NCBI RefSeq assembly: GCF_002160305.1
Contig: NZ_NFKI01000002.1
Coordinates: forward strand, 1 to 64,000
DNA: 64,000 nucleotides
Reading direction: 5' to 3'
Source of the DNA: Pseudoflavonifractor sp. An184
GTDB lineage: Bacteria; Bacillota; Clostridia; Oscillospirales; Oscillospiraceae
Positions 1 through 10,185 of the stretch are shown here, in pieces (position 1 is the first letter of the stretch; every line of letters begins with the position of its first letter). Under the pieces are notes generated by a model, which was not told the origin of the DNA, searched no databases, and saw only the letters and a list, made by a program, of their open reading frames with translations. The translations under genes and the position numbers were made by a program.

Positions 1-30
1 CCTGCGGCGGGGCCCCGGCGAAGGGGCCGG

Positions 31-1620
31 TCATCCCTTGGCGATGGCCTCGGCCACCCGGATACCATCCACCGCGGCACTAACAATCCCACCGGCATAC
101 CCGGCCCCTTCGCCGCAGGGGTAGAGACCCCGGAGGGCGGACTGGAGGGTCTCGTCCCGGAGGATGCGCACCGGTGAGGAGGAGCGGGTCTCCACTCCGG
201 TGAGCACCCCGTCCGGACAGGCAAAGCCCCGGAGCTTCCGGTCCATCAGGGGCAGGGCCCCCCGCAGGGTGTCGGCCACCGCCCGGGGCAGACACCGGTC
301 CAGCTCCGTCCAGGTCACCCCGGGGCGGTAGGTGGGCCGGATGCTCCCCGGCCCCTGGGAGGGCTGTTTCAGGAGGAAGTCCTCCACCCGCTGGGCGGGG
401 GCATAAAAGTTCCCGCCCCCCAGCTGAAAGGCCGCGTGCTCCCACTGCTCCTGGAAGCGCACCCCGGCCAGGGGGTCGGAGCCGAAGGCCGAAAAGTCCT
501 CCGGACCCACCCCCACCAGGAAGCCGCCGTTGATGTTCTTCCCGTCCCGGGCCCGGTAGCTCATGCCGTTGGTCACCACCTGCCCCGGGGCGGAGGCGGC
601 GGCCACCACCTCTCCCCCGGGGCACACGCAGAAGGTGAAGGCGGACCGGCCGGTGGGCAGGTGGCAGGCCAGCTTGTAGTCCGAGGGGGGCAGCTGCTCC
701 CAGGAGGGTCCGTACTGGGCCCGGGAGACGGCGGCCTGGTCCTGCTCAATGCGCACCCCGATGGCGAAGGGCTTCTGCTCCATAGGCACCCCCGCCCCGT
801 GGAGCATGGCAAAGGTGTCCCGGGCGGAGTGTCCCGGGGCCAGCACCAGGGCGTCACAGTCCAGGCGGTACGCCCCCTGGGGGCCCTCCACGCGCACGCC
901 GGTGAGCATCCCCTCCCCGGTCTCCAGGCCGGTGAGCTGATGGCCGAAGCGCACGTCGCACCCCAGGGCGATGAGCTCCTGGCGGATGCGCTTCACCACC
1001 TGCCGCAGAATGTCGGTGCCAATGTGGGGCTTGTGGGACCACTTCACGTCCGCCGGGGCCCCCGCCCCCACCAGGGCGTCCATCACCGCCGAGATGCGGG
1101 GGTCGTGGGTGCCGGTGGTCAACTTCCCGTCGGAGAAGGTGCCCGCGCCCCCCTCCCCGAACTGTACGTTGGAGGCGGGGTCCAGCGCTCCTCCGGCCCA
1201 GAACCCCTCCACCTTGGCGGTGCGGGCGTCCACGTCCTCGCCCCGCTCCAGCACCACGCTGGGGATGCCGTTCCGGGCCAGAAACAGGGCGGCAAACAGC
1301 CCCGCCGGCCCCATCCCCACCACCACGGGCATGGTCCCCGAGCGGCGCTTCACCTCCGGGAACACATAGGGCTTGGGGGTTACCAGGGCGATGTTTTTCT
1401 TTCCGGTCCGCTCCACCGCCTGCTCCTCCCCGCTTTTCAGGGATACGTCCACGGTGTACACGTAGTGCACGTCCTGCTTCTTCCGGGCGTCGATGGACTG
1501 CCGGACCAGGACAAGGTCCTCAATCGCCCCGGGGCGCACCCCAAGGGCCTTGCCCGCCCGCCTGCGTAAAAGCTCCAGATCCCCGCCGATGGGCAGGGGA
1601 ATATTTTGAATGCGTATCAT
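31..1620 (-). CDS. FAD-dependent dehydrogenase (COG2509-like)
   Basis: A predicted 529-residue NAD(P)/FAD-dependent oxidoreductase of the uncharacterised dehydrogenase family. A basic N-terminal region of about 95 residues precedes a Rossmann dinucleotide-binding motif (VVVGMGPAGLFAALFLARNG, about residues 99-118). The later GGAGTFSDGKLTT segment and the C-terminal CGEGAGYAGGIVSAAVDG segment are typical of this family's FAD pocket. The ATG at 1620 is chosen because upstream in-frame codons run through the divergent promoter region and the family begins with an MIRI-like beta strand. The gene is divergent from a nitroreductase 149 bp away, so both may serve redox metabolism. The substrate is unknown. 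Confidence 0.85.
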   Translation of the reverse strand: MIRIQNIPLPIGGDLELLRRRAGKALGVRPGAIEDLVLVRQSIDARKKQDVHYVYTVDVSLKSGEEQAVERTGKKNIALVTPKPYVFPEVKRRSGTMPVVVGMGPAGLFAALFLARNGIPSVVLERGEDVDARTAKVEGFWAGGALDPASNVQFGEGGAGTFSDGKLTTGTHDPRISAVMDALVGAGAPADVKWSHKPHIGTDILRQVVKRIRQELIALGCDVRFGHQLTGLETGEGMLTGVRVEGPQGAYRLDCDALVLAPGHSARDTFAMLHGAGVPMEQKPFAIGVRIEQDQAAVSRAQYGPSWEQLPPSDYKLACHLPTGRSAFTFCVCPGGEVVAAASAPGQVVTNGMSYRARDGKNINGGFLVGVGPEDFSAFGSDPLAGVRFQEQWEHAAFQLGGGNFYAPAQRVEDFLLKQPSQGPGSIRPTYRPGVTWTELDRCLPRAVADTLRGALPLMDRKLRGFACPDGVLTGVETRSSSPVRILRDETLQSALRGLYPCGEGAGYAGGIVSAAVDGIRVAEAIAKG

Positions 1621-1702
1621 AATGTAATCACCAGGGGTAAGTGTACCATATCCCCCTCCCCTTGAAAAGGGCGGGGGGCGGAAATTTTTCTCTCCCCTGC
1701 CC

Positions 1703-1731
1703 TTGACAAATGTTTCGCTCCGGTCTACCAT
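1703..1731 (+). promoter_or_regulatory. Sigma-A type promoter of nitroreductase
   Basis: TTGACA at 1703-1708 and TACCAT at 1726-1731 are separated by 17 bp, about 40 bp upstream of the nitroreductase start. An AGGAGG ribosome-binding site follows at 1755-1760. Confidence 0.7.
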
Positions 1732-1769
1732 AACCCCATCCCAATCATCGTTCCAGGAGGATTTTCTTG

Positions 1770-2312
1770 ATGGACGCACAGACCTGTATTCTCACCCGGC
1801 GCAGCGTTCGGAAATTTACCGACGAGCCGGTGAGCCGCGAGCTGCTGGAGAAGGTGGTGGCCCTGGCCGCCTACGCCCCCAGCTGGAAAAACACCCAGAT
1901 CAGCCGCTATCTGGCCATTGAGGACCCGGCGGTCCAAAACACCATCGCCGAGGAGTACTGTCTGGCCGGAGCCAACAACCCCAACATCATCAAGGGGGCT
2001 CCCCTGCTGGTGGCCCAGACCTTTGTAAAAGACCGCTGCGGCTACAACCGGGACGGCACCTTCACCACCGACCGGGAGGACGGCTGGCAGTACTACGACT
2101 GCGGCATCGCCGCTCAGACCTTCTGCCTGGCCGCCCACGACCTGGGGCTGGGCACCGTCATCATGGGGGTGTTCGACCGCAAGCGCCTCCAGGCCTACCT
2201 GGAGATCCCCCAGGACCAGGAGCTGATGGCCCTCATCGCCGTGGGACACCCGGCGGAGGTGGGCCCCGCCCCCAAGCGCAAGGACGTGGACGTGCTCCTG
2301 TCTTGGCGGTGA
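1770..2312 (+). CDS. Nitroreductase family protein
   Basis: A 180-residue FMN-dependent nitroreductase-fold protein. The N-terminal RRSVRKFTDEPVSRELLEK motif is the classic FMN phosphate-binding start of the family, and the C-terminal half has the DLGLGTVIMGVFDRKRL and AVGHPAE segments. A TTG lies one codon before the ATG, but the AGGAGG at 1755-1760 is 9 bp from the ATG at 1770, which is therefore preferred. It probably uses NAD(P)H to reduce nitro, quinone or flavin substrates in the cytoplasm. The exact substrate cannot be read from the sequence. Confidence 0.9.
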   Translation: MDAQTCILTRRSVRKFTDEPVSRELLEKVVALAAYAPSWKNTQISRYLAIEDPAVQNTIAEEYCLAGANNPNIIKGAPLLVAQTFVKDRCGYNRDGTFTTDREDGWQYYDCGIAAQTFCLAAHDLGLGTVIMGVFDRKRLQAYLEIPQDQELMALIAVGHPAEVGPAPKRKDVDVLLSWR

Positions 2313-2323
2313 CATGACCGAAA

Positions 2324-2356
2324 AAAATCCCGGCACCACGCGGTGCCGGGATTTTT
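2324..2356. terminator. Bidirectional terminator between nitroreductase and yccA-like gene
   Basis: A perfect stem (aatcccggcacc / ggtgccgggatt) with A-tract before and T-tract after. It sits between convergent genes and directly abuts repeat element copy A. Confidence 0.85.
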
Positions 2357-2535
2357 CAGCTTGTCAAAAAACCTCTGCTGAGTAGAATGCGCCTCAGTTT
2401 TGGCGGGGGAGCTCGAGGGGGCGGCAGCCCGCCTCGAATGGGATCGAATACCCTGAATGCCTTGCTTGGCAAGGCGTTCAGCGAGCGCAGCGAGGACTTT
2501 CCCGCCGCTGTGCGGCGGGAAAGTAACGGCATTTT
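2357..2535 (+). repeat. Terminator-associated element, copy A (truncated)
   Basis: The sequence matches about 180 bp of the 220-bp element seen complete at 11938, 14164 and 32657. The CAGCTTGTC end lies directly after the terminator at 2324-2356. The internal hairpins (ctcgaggggg...cccgcctcga, gccttgc/gcaaggc, cccgccgc/gcggcggg) are present. The opposite, CAGGCTGTCG-type terminal hairpin is missing, and the element stops at the stop codon of the yccA-like gene (2536-2538). No second copy of the terminator hairpin remains on that side. Confidence 0.85.
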
Positions 2536-3264
2536 TCAGTTGCGGCTCTTGCCCAGGAAGCGAAGCAGGTACAAAAACAGGTTGATAAAGTCCAGATACA
2601 GCTGCAACGCGGAGAAGATGGACGCCTTTTCCATCATATCCGGATAGCCGGCGTAGTAGTGGTAGTACTCCCGGATGCGCTGGGTGTCGTAGGCGGTGTA
2701 GCCCAGAAACACCGCGATGCCGATGAGGCACACAATGGTGTCAAAGGCGGTGAGAGCCGGGATGAACAGGCTCACCAGTCCAAACACCACCAGGAAGATC
2801 AGGCCGGAGAACAGGATGGGACCGATACCCGCCAGGTTCCGCTTGGTGAAATGTCCATAGGCCGCCAGCACGCCGAAGTACAGGGCAGTGGCCAGGAACA
2901 CAAGGATGATGCTGTCCAGCCGGTACACATACAGGTAGATGGACAGGGTAAACCCGAACAGGGCGGAGAAGGCCACAAAAATGGACCGGGCCGTCCCCAC
3001 CGACATCTTCTCAATGCGGGCGGACATGGTATAGGCCATGACCAGGGTGGCAATCAGCACCGCCAGCTGGACAAAGGGCGCGTACACATACACATACAGC
3101 GTCAGGTTGGTAATCCATCCCACCACCGCCACGCCAAAGGTAATCATCAGACCCAGCACCATCCACAGGAAGGTCCGGGAGGTATACTCCCCTTCGGTGA
3201 CCACCCGCCGGTTTGCAGGGTTGGGGGTGTAGTCCCGGTCAAATTCATAGGGATCAAAACTCAT
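2536..3264 (-). CDS. Bax inhibitor-1/YccA family membrane protein
   Basis: A 242-residue integral membrane protein with about seven hydrophobic segments. The family signature is YTAYDTQRIREYYHYYAG near residue 200, containing the conserved acidic pair region of the BI-1/YetJ fold. The ATG at 3264 follows a GAAAGGAGT ribosome-binding site, so the longer upstream reading is not used. Relatives are pH-sensitive Ca2+ leak channels or FtsH-interacting proteins; which applies here is unknown. The stop codon touches repeat element copy A. Confidence 0.9.
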   Translation of the reverse strand: MSFDPYEFDRDYTPNPANRRVVTEGEYTSRTFLWMVLGLMITFGVAVVGWITNLTLYVYVYAPFVQLAVLIATLVMAYTMSARIEKMSVGTARSIFVAFSALFGFTLSIYLYVYRLDSIILVFLATALYFGVLAAYGHFTKRNLAGIGPILFSGLIFLVVFGLVSLFIPALTAFDTIVCLIGIAVFLGYTAYDTQRIREYYHYYAGYPDMMEKASIFSALQLYLDFINLFLYLLRFLGKSRN

Positions 3265-3312
3265 TGAAAACACTCCTTTCCAGAGCTTCGAAAGTTCCAT
3301 TTGCACATCTTT

Positions 3313-3341
3313 ATTATACCCCAGACGGCAAGGAAAGTCAA
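3313..3341 (-). promoter_or_regulatory. Promoter of yccA-like gene
   Basis: On the minus strand TTGACT (plus 3336-3341) and TATAAT (plus 3313-3318) are 17 bp apart, about 50 bp upstream of the start codon. Confidence 0.8.
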
Positions 3342-3344
3342 AGA

Positions 3345-3640
3345 ACTCTTCTGTAAGGAGTTCCACCGCCCGCAGACGGCAGAATATGATGCGATTCCGT
3401 CATTCCCGAGGATGCCGCCTGTGGCGGCTTCTCTTGGCCTTCGGTCAACTTATCTTCTGCATCTCGGAAATAAGGCTTTTTCCAAAAATTTTACCAACAA
3501 TGATTGGTCCTCAAAACTACTCTATGGTTTTCCGGGAGAGGAGATACAGAAAGGACGAGCATCCAGGTTTGCACGGACGCAGACGATCCACAGCTTGCGG
3601 TAACGACATCAAGGCAAAGATTCCGTGCAGTTTAACGCAA
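3345..3640. other. Intergenic, no gene seen
   Basis: About 300 bp between the yccA promoter and the ZIP gene end. The composition is more AT-rich than the flanks. Open frames here lack a ribosome-binding site and any recognisable motif, and no clear terminator was found. Confidence 0.5.
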
Positions 3641-3643
3641 ATG

Positions 3644-4441
3644 CTACCCCAGGGCCACGTCCAAAATCATCATCAGGGTAAAACCCACGGCGAAGCCGAT
3701 GGTGCCCAGGTTGGAGTGGTCCCCCTGGCTGGCCTCGGGGATAAGCTCCTCCACCACCACATAGAGCATGGCTCCGGCGGCGAAGGCCAGGAGGTAGGGG
3801 AGGGCAGGGGCGATCTGAGAGGCCAGCAGAATGGTAAGCAGGGCGCCCACAGGTTCCACCACTCCGGAGAGCAGACCGTACAGGAAGGCGCGCCCCCGGC
3901 TGGCCCCCTCGCTTTTAAGCGGGAGGGAGATGATGGCCCCCTCCGGGAAGTTCTGGATGGCGATGCCAATGGACAGGGCGAAGGCCCCGGTGAGGGTGAT
4001 CTCGCCTTGTCCGGTGAGCATGCCGGCGAACACCACGCCCACCGCCATCCCCTCGGGGATGTTGTGGAGGGTGACCGCCAGCACCAGCATGGTCAGCCGC
4101 TTGAAGCTGCTGTGGGGGCCCTCCGCCTTCTTGCTGCCCAGGTGCAGGTGGGGGACCAGCTGGTCCATCAGCAGCAGAAAGGCCATGCCCAGCAGAAAGC
4201 CCACCGCCGCCGGCAGGAAGGCCAGCCGCCCCAGGTGGGCGGACTGGTCCATGGCGGGGATGAGCAGGGACCACACCGCGGCGGCCACCATCACCCCGGA
4301 GGCAAAGCCCAAAAGGGCCTTCTGCACCAGGGGATGGATCTGGTGTTTCAGGAAAAAGACGCACCCCGCGCCCAGCGTGGTGCCAAACAGGGGGAGGAGC
4401 AGCCCTAAGAGCAGCCCTCCGTCCAAGAGTTGATTCAACAT
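3644..4441 (-). CDS. ZIP family metal transporter
   Basis: A 265-residue membrane protein with about eight hydrophobic helices. The ZIP metal site motifs are visible: HNIPEGMAVGV (about residues 145-155) and the following FALSIGIAIQNFPEGAIISLPL segment, both carrying the conserved His/Asn/Pro-Glu of zinc permeases. It should import Zn2+ or related divalent metals. The start at 4441 has a GGAGG site upstream. It lies 39 bp downstream of a small coiled-coil gene on the same strand and may be co-transcribed with it. Confidence 0.92.
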   Translation of the reverse strand: MLNQLLDGGLLLGLLLPLFGTTLGAGCVFFLKHQIHPLVQKALLGFASGVMVAAAVWSLLIPAMDQSAHLGRLAFLPAAVGFLLGMAFLLLMDQLVPHLHLGSKKAEGPHSSFKRLTMLVLAVTLHNIPEGMAVGVVFAGMLTGQGEITLTGAFALSIGIAIQNFPEGAIISLPLKSEGASRGRAFLYGLLSGVVEPVGALLTILLASQIAPALPYLLAFAAGAMLYVVVEELIPEASQGDHSNLGTIGFAVGFTLMMILDVALG

Positions 4442-4480
4442 GGGGATTCCTCCATTCCGGCGGCTCCCCCGGAGATAAGA

Positions 4481-4738
4481 TCAGGGGAGCCTGTACTGCT
4501 CCAGCCGCAGCCGGAGCTGCTGGTTGACCAGCTTTCGGGCCATCAGCTCCTTAAACTGGACGGTCTTATTCTTCCCCTGAAGACGCAGCTCCTCCAGCTT
4601 TTGGGCCAGTTCGGTCTGTTCCCGCTCCAGGTCGGAGAGCAGGTCCTCGCACCGGCCCAGCCGGTCCAGGGCCCGGGAGAGCTCCGCCCCCTCCGCCAGG
4701 GCCCAGGTCTCCTCCCGGCGCTGGGTATAGCGCTCCAT
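4481..4738 (-). CDS. Small coiled-coil protein, unknown
   Basis: An 85-residue highly charged protein, rich in Glu, Arg, Leu and Gln, with heptad-like spacing from about residue 15 to 75. It has no signal peptide or membrane segment. A good GAGGAGGAAT site precedes the ATG. It sits between guaB and the ZIP gene on the same strand. The family is not recognised. The coiled-coil reading is by eye. Confidence 0.65.
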   Translation of the reverse strand: MERYTQRREETWALAEGAELSRALDRLGRCEDLLSDLEREQTELAQKLEELRLQGKNKTVQFKELMARKLVNQQLRLRLEQYRLP

Positions 4739-4767
4739 ATCAGATTCCTCCTCTGTGACGGCATCAT

Positions 4768-4798
4768 AAAAAATGGGCCGCGCCGGCAGGCGCGGCCC
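4768..4798 (-). terminator. guaB terminator
   Basis: A 10-bp GC stem (gggccgcgcc / ggcgcggccc) followed on the minus strand by a T-run (plus 4768-4774), just after the guaB stop. Confidence 0.85.
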
Positions 4799-4809
4799 TG
4801 AAACGGTGA

Positions 4810-6388
<1,579 letters not shown>

Positions 6389-6392
<4 letters not shown>

Positions 6393-7132
6393 GGAAGCAC
6401 TTCACCAAAAATCAGGGCCGCCTCAAAGCGGGATTTGCCGCCTTCGTCCATCCCCTGGACGAAGTGGGTACCGTCCTGCTCCTTGGTCCAGAGGAGCAGC
6501 TCCTCTCCGGGGCGGCACTCGGCCAGATAGCCGATCTGCATGGAGGACAGGAACCGGTCGGGGCCCAGGCGCTCCATCTCCAGGGCGTCGCAGGCGAAGT
6601 CGGCGTACCGGGTGTTGTTCACATGGCCGTTCAGGTCGGTGTCGCTGTAACGCAGCTTCCGCCGCCCGGCCAGCTCCAGGTCCTGAGGCAGGCGGAGCTT
6701 GGAGAGCTTCTTGCTTTTGCACAGCTCCCCGCCGCCGGTGCCGTCCAGCTCGTGCACGGTGGCAAGGCGGATGATCTGCCGGGTGTCCATGCTGGCCAGC
6801 ACCCAGGCGGAGACGCACTCGCCCACCGCCTCCCCGTCCACAAACAGGTCGTAGTCCCGGTACATGGTGGCCCCCTTGTCCTCCCGGTGCCAGGTGCGGA
6901 TGGTGAGGGGCTCCTCCCACCGCAGGGGGCGGCGGAGCTGATACCACACCCGGGTGAGCATCCAGAAGGCGTGGTAGCCGTCGGTGGTCATGGCCCGGCC
7001 GAAGCCCCCGTGCTCGGCGGCCTGGGTGGCCGCCTCCTGGATGTGGCCCAGCAGGGCGGAGGCCTTGCAGTAGCCGTTCCCATCCACGTCCCGGGAGTCG
7101 ATGGGCAGGGTCATCTCGTAAAAGAGGCTCAT
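6389..7132 (-). CDS. Acyl-ACP thioesterase (FatA/FatB-type)
   Basis: A 247-residue double-hotdog protein expected to hydrolyse acyl-ACP to free fatty acids. The N-terminal half has ALLGHIQEAATQAAEHGG and WMLTRVWYQLRRPLRWEE; the second hotdog has the DTDLNGHVNNTRYADFACDAL motif with the catalytic Asn/His region near residue 170. The ATG at 7132 overlaps the stop of the upstream zinc-ribbon gene as ATGA, showing tight coupling. The guaB promoter lies at its end. Confidence 0.9.
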
Positions 7133-7764
7133 TTGGACTCCTTTCCCCGCAGCAGCAGCGTGGTCTTGCAGCAGATGTCGTCCAGATCGTCGGCGGTGGC
7201 GGCGGGAATGCGCATCTGGGCCCCGCAGTCCCGGCACTGCAGGTCCACCGAGCTGTAATTCACCTGGAAGGTCCAGTTTTTGGAGCCGCAGGTGCAGGAG
7301 ATGCCGCCCCGGGCGGCAATGTCCCGGATCTCAGACAAAACCTCCTCCATGATCAGGGGGTCCAGGAAGGGGGGCTTCTCCTCGTCCTCGGTCTGGCCGG
7401 AGCCGTCGGGGGACTCCAGCTTGTCAATGGCCCGCTCCAGCCGGGCGGTGGCGGCGTATACCGGGCCCTCCTCGCCCACATAGCAGCAGTCCAGGCCGGA
7501 GGCGGCGCAGGAGAAGGCCAGAGCCTTTTCCCACAGAAAGGCGTGGGAGGGGCAGGAGACCAGGTGCTCCCGGCCGCAGGCCACGCAGGGGACGCTTAAG
7601 GTGACCCGCTGGGGCATGAACTCCACGGTCAGCTCCGACTTGCCGCAGGGGCACTTGATGTGGGCCGGAGCGGCGGCCAGGGCGAATACGTCCTTCTCCA
7701 CGATCACCGACTGGCGGCAGCGGGGGCAGATATAGGCAAGAAAGCGCGTCTTCTCATGTGTCAT
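7129..7764 (-). CDS. Cysteine-rich zinc-ribbon protein, unknown
   Basis: A 211-residue protein with several CxxC or CxC pairs: CPRC near residue 13, CPCG, CVACG, then near the C-terminus CTCGSKNW and CRDCG. These look like two or more zinc ribbons separated by an acidic linker. It may resemble CpXC-type proteins but the match is not firm. GGAGGAACGCCC precedes the ATG at 7764. It is translationally coupled to the acyl-ACP thioesterase and divergent from the P-loop ATPase. No function is assigned. Confidence 0.75.
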   Translation of the reverse strand: MTHEKTRFLAYICPRCRQSVIVEKDVFALAAAPAHIKCPCGKSELTVEFMPQRVTLSVPCVACGREHLVSCPSHAFLWEKALAFSCAASGLDCCYVGEEGPVYAATARLERAIDKLESPDGSGQTEDEEKPPFLDPLIMEEVLSEIRDIAARGGISCTCGSKNWTFQVNYSSVDLQCRDCGAQMRIPAATADDLDDICCKTTLLLRGKESK

Positions 7765-7831
7765 GGGCGTTCCTCCAGTTTCCTTGTGCGCGGTTGGGGC
7801 CGGGGCGGCGGGCCGTCCCGGCGCAAGGGAT

Positions 7832-7860
7832 ATTATACCGCAGATTTTCGCCGTTGACCA
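7832..7860 (-). promoter_or_regulatory. Promoter of zinc-ribbon/thioesterase operon
   Basis: On the minus strand TGGTCA (plus 7855-7860) and TATAAT (plus 7832-7837) are 17 bp apart, about 70 bp upstream of the zinc-ribbon start. Confidence 0.65.
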
Positions 7861-7935
7861 GTGGGTTTTTCGCACCACGGGGCGCTCAGGCGCATAGTCT
7901 GGGACAGATTTTGGAACCAATGGAGGGAAGCATCC

Positions 7936-9021
7936 ATGTCTCAGACCTATCAGATCCAATATTTTTTGGGGGCCAACTCGCCCCAGGGCTTTTACTCGCT
8001 CTACGACCAGCTGCTGCCCCCGGAGACAGCCAACGCCATTTACATCATCAAGGGCGGTCCGGGCTGCGGCAAGTCCACCCTCATGCGCCAGGTGGCGGCC
8101 CAGGCCGCCCAGGCGGGGGAGACGGTGGAGTACATCCTGTGTTCCGGAGACCCGGATTCCCTGGACGGGGTAGTACTGCCCCGGCTGAAGGCGGCCCTGG
8201 TGGACGGCACGGCCCCCCACGTCATAGAACCCAAGTATCCCGGCGTGGTGGAGCAGTACGTCAACCTGGGCGTTTGCTATGACCGGGAGGGGCTCCAGGC
8301 GGTGCGGGAGGAGCTCCAGGGGTGCATGAGGGGCTACAAGGAGCACTACCAGCGGGCCTACCGCTGCCTGGGGGCGGCCGCCGAGATCCGGGAGGACGTG
8401 CGGGACACCCTGATGACGGAGGAGCTGGAGGCGAAGCTGGCCAAGCGGGCCCGGGGCATTTTGAGCCGGGAGCTGAAGCCCAGAAAGACCGGCGAGGCGG
8501 GGGCGGTGAAGCAGCGCTTCCTGGGGGCGGTGACCCATAAGGGCGTACTGACCCTCTACGGCACCGCGTCCGCCCAGTGCACCCGGATCTATGAGCTGTC
8601 CGACCGGTACGGCCTGGCCCACCCTCTGCTGGCCCGGCTGCTCTCCGGGGCGGTGCTGGGGGGCTATGACGTGGTGGCCTGCCCCGACCCCATGGCACCG
8701 GAGCGGCTGGCCCACCTGCTGGTGCCCGAGGCGGGGCTGGCCTTCGTCACCTCCACTCCGGCCCAGCCCTACCCGGGGCGGGCCTGCCGCCGCCTGCGGC
8801 TGGAGACTATGGCGGACCAGGACCTGCTCCGCCGATGCCGGCCCCGGCTGCGCTTCGCCCTGAAAGTGTCCGCCGCCCTGGTGGAGGAGGCGGTGGACTC
8901 CCTGGCCCAGGCCAAGGCCATGCACGACGAGCTGGAGGGGCTCTACCACCCCTATGTGGACTTCGGTCGGGGCGCGCTGGAGGGGGAGCGGATCGCCGGA
9001 GAGATCCTGGTACTGACTTAG
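7936..9021 (+). CDS. P-loop NTPase (PRK06851-like), unknown role
   Basis: A 361-residue protein with a clear Walker A motif (GGPGCGKST, residues 40-48). Length and start resemble a clostridial ATPase family that I recall as PRK06851, which contains two P-loop-like halves. A second phosphate loop is not obvious here. The start at 7936 has a GGAGGG site 9 bp upstream. No membrane segment is seen. The substrate is unknown. Confidence 0.75.
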   Translation: MSQTYQIQYFLGANSPQGFYSLYDQLLPPETANAIYIIKGGPGCGKSTLMRQVAAQAAQAGETVEYILCSGDPDSLDGVVLPRLKAALVDGTAPHVIEPKYPGVVEQYVNLGVCYDREGLQAVREELQGCMRGYKEHYQRAYRCLGAAAEIREDVRDTLMTEELEAKLAKRARGILSRELKPRKTGEAGAVKQRFLGAVTHKGVLTLYGTASAQCTRIYELSDRYGLAHPLLARLLSGAVLGGYDVVACPDPMAPERLAHLLVPEAGLAFVTSTPAQPYPGRACRRLRLETMADQDLLRRCRPRLRFALKVSAALVEEAVDSLAQAKAMHDELEGLYHPYVDFGRGALEGERIAGEILVLT

Positions 9022-9208
9022 GACCAGTTTGTAATGTTGTCATGCTTCGTAGAGGACCTGGGACGAAAAAAACGGAGGTCAGGCATTTCAATGCCAGGCC
9101 CCCGTGAGGCTGTGGGAAAAACGGCTTCTTTTGGGCTGCGCCTATGTTGCAAACCTAAGAGCTCTGCCCTTTCGAAAACGAACGCATGCAAGATGGTTTT
9201 TTGACATC

Positions 9209-9249
9209 CATCCCCCCTTCCGGCGGCTTCGCTGTCGGAAGGGGGGATG
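9209..9249. other. Strong hairpin downstream of rpiR-type gene
   Basis: A 14-bp stem (catccccccttccg / cggaaggggggatg). A T-run lies only on the side preceding it on the plus strand, so it lacks a normal U-tail for either neighbour. It may protect the regulator mRNA 3' end. The rest of 9022-9252 shows no gene. Confidence 0.6.
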
Positions 9250-9252
9250 TTT

Positions 9253-10107
9253 CTATACATGCCTTCGTGCAATGGCTTCGGCGATGCGCTCCCGGCACTC
9301 CACCGCCTGCTCCGGAGCCCGCTGGAACAGCTCGGTGTACAGCAGGTCCAGTACAAACAGCTGAGCCACCCGGGCGGGAACCGACCCGGCCTGGAGGGGT
9401 CCCTCGTTGGAGCCGCACTGGAGGACCACATCCGCCTTCAGCCCCCCGGGGGACTTGGGAAAGCGGGTGATCAGGATCACCTTTCCCTTCCGGGCGTGGG
9501 CCACCTCCAGGGCGTCCTGGATCTCCCGGGTGGAACCGGAGTAGGAGAAGTACAGGGCCGCGTCCCCCTCCTCCATCAGGGCCAGGGCGGCCATCTGCTG
9601 GTGGGAGTCTGGCACCAGGGCAAATTTGGGGGAGATGGAGGACAGCAGGGTCCAGGCCTCCTCCGCCAGCACCATGGAGCTCCCCTGCCCCATACACAGC
9701 ACCCTCCCCGCCTGGAGCAGCAGGTCGGCCGCCCGCTTCAGGGCCTCCGGGTCCAGCCGCTTCACCGTCTGCTCCAGGGCGGCGGTGCTCTCCTGCATCC
9801 GCTCCCGGCACATGGCCTCAAAACCGTCCCGGCCGCCCTCCTCCATTCCCGCCCGGCGGGCGCTGTGGGCGGCCATGGACGCCTTGGCCAGCTCCAGCTT
9901 GAAGGTGTTGTAGCCCCCCAGCCCCAGGCGGCGGCAGAACCGGGAGATGGTGGCGTCGGCCACCGCGCACTCCTCCGCCAGTTCGGAGATGGACATGTAC
10001 TGGGCGTCCATCCGGTGGGCCAGCACATAGTCGGCCACTTTCTTCTCCGAGTTGGTCAGCTGAAAATACTGGCTGCTGATGGTCTCAAAAATATCCTGCG
10101 CGCTCAT
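9253..10107 (-). CDS. MurR/RpiR family transcriptional regulator
   Basis: A 284-residue sugar-phosphate responsive regulator. The N-terminal HTH_6 domain (residues 1-77) includes NSEKKVADYVLAHRMDAQYM and VADATISRFCRRLGLGGYNTFK, the recognition helix region. The C-terminal SIS domain (about 125-260) contains GQGSSMVLAEEAW and YFSYSGSTREIQDAL, the phosphosugar pocket serines. The ATG at 10107 follows GGAAAGGAGG. No sugar operon is adjacent, so the ligand is unknown. Confidence 0.93.
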   Translation of the reverse strand: MSAQDIFETISSQYFQLTNSEKKVADYVLAHRMDAQYMSISELAEECAVADATISRFCRRLGLGGYNTFKLELAKASMAAHSARRAGMEEGGRDGFEAMCRERMQESTAALEQTVKRLDPEALKRAADLLLQAGRVLCMGQGSSMVLAEEAWTLLSSISPKFALVPDSHQQMAALALMEEGDAALYFSYSGSTREIQDALEVAHARKGKVILITRFPKSPGGLKADVVLQCGSNEGPLQAGSVPARVAQLFVLDLLYTELFQRAPEQAVECRERIAEAIARRHV

Positions 10108-10156
10108 GGTTCCGCGCCTCCTTTCCCAAAAGGCGGCTGTCTCCTTCTTGTTATTC

Positions 10157-10185
10157 ATTATAATCGGTTTTGCAGGGTTCCGCAA
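10157..10185 (-). promoter_or_regulatory. Promoter of rpiR-type regulator
   Basis: On the minus strand TTGCGG (plus 10180-10185) and TATAAT (plus 10157-10162) are 17 bp apart. The remainder of the 361-bp intergenic stretch to 10468 is AT-richer and shows no gene. It should hold the promoter of the ylbJ-like gene, but no convincing sigma-A site was seen there. Confidence 0.7.

Noticed and set aside
436-1569. Long open frame antisense to the FAD dehydrogenase
   Set aside because: High GC produces long antisense frames; composition is His/Gly/Pro-rich, with no motif or ribosome-binding site. The same reasoning applies to other long antisense frames across the window.
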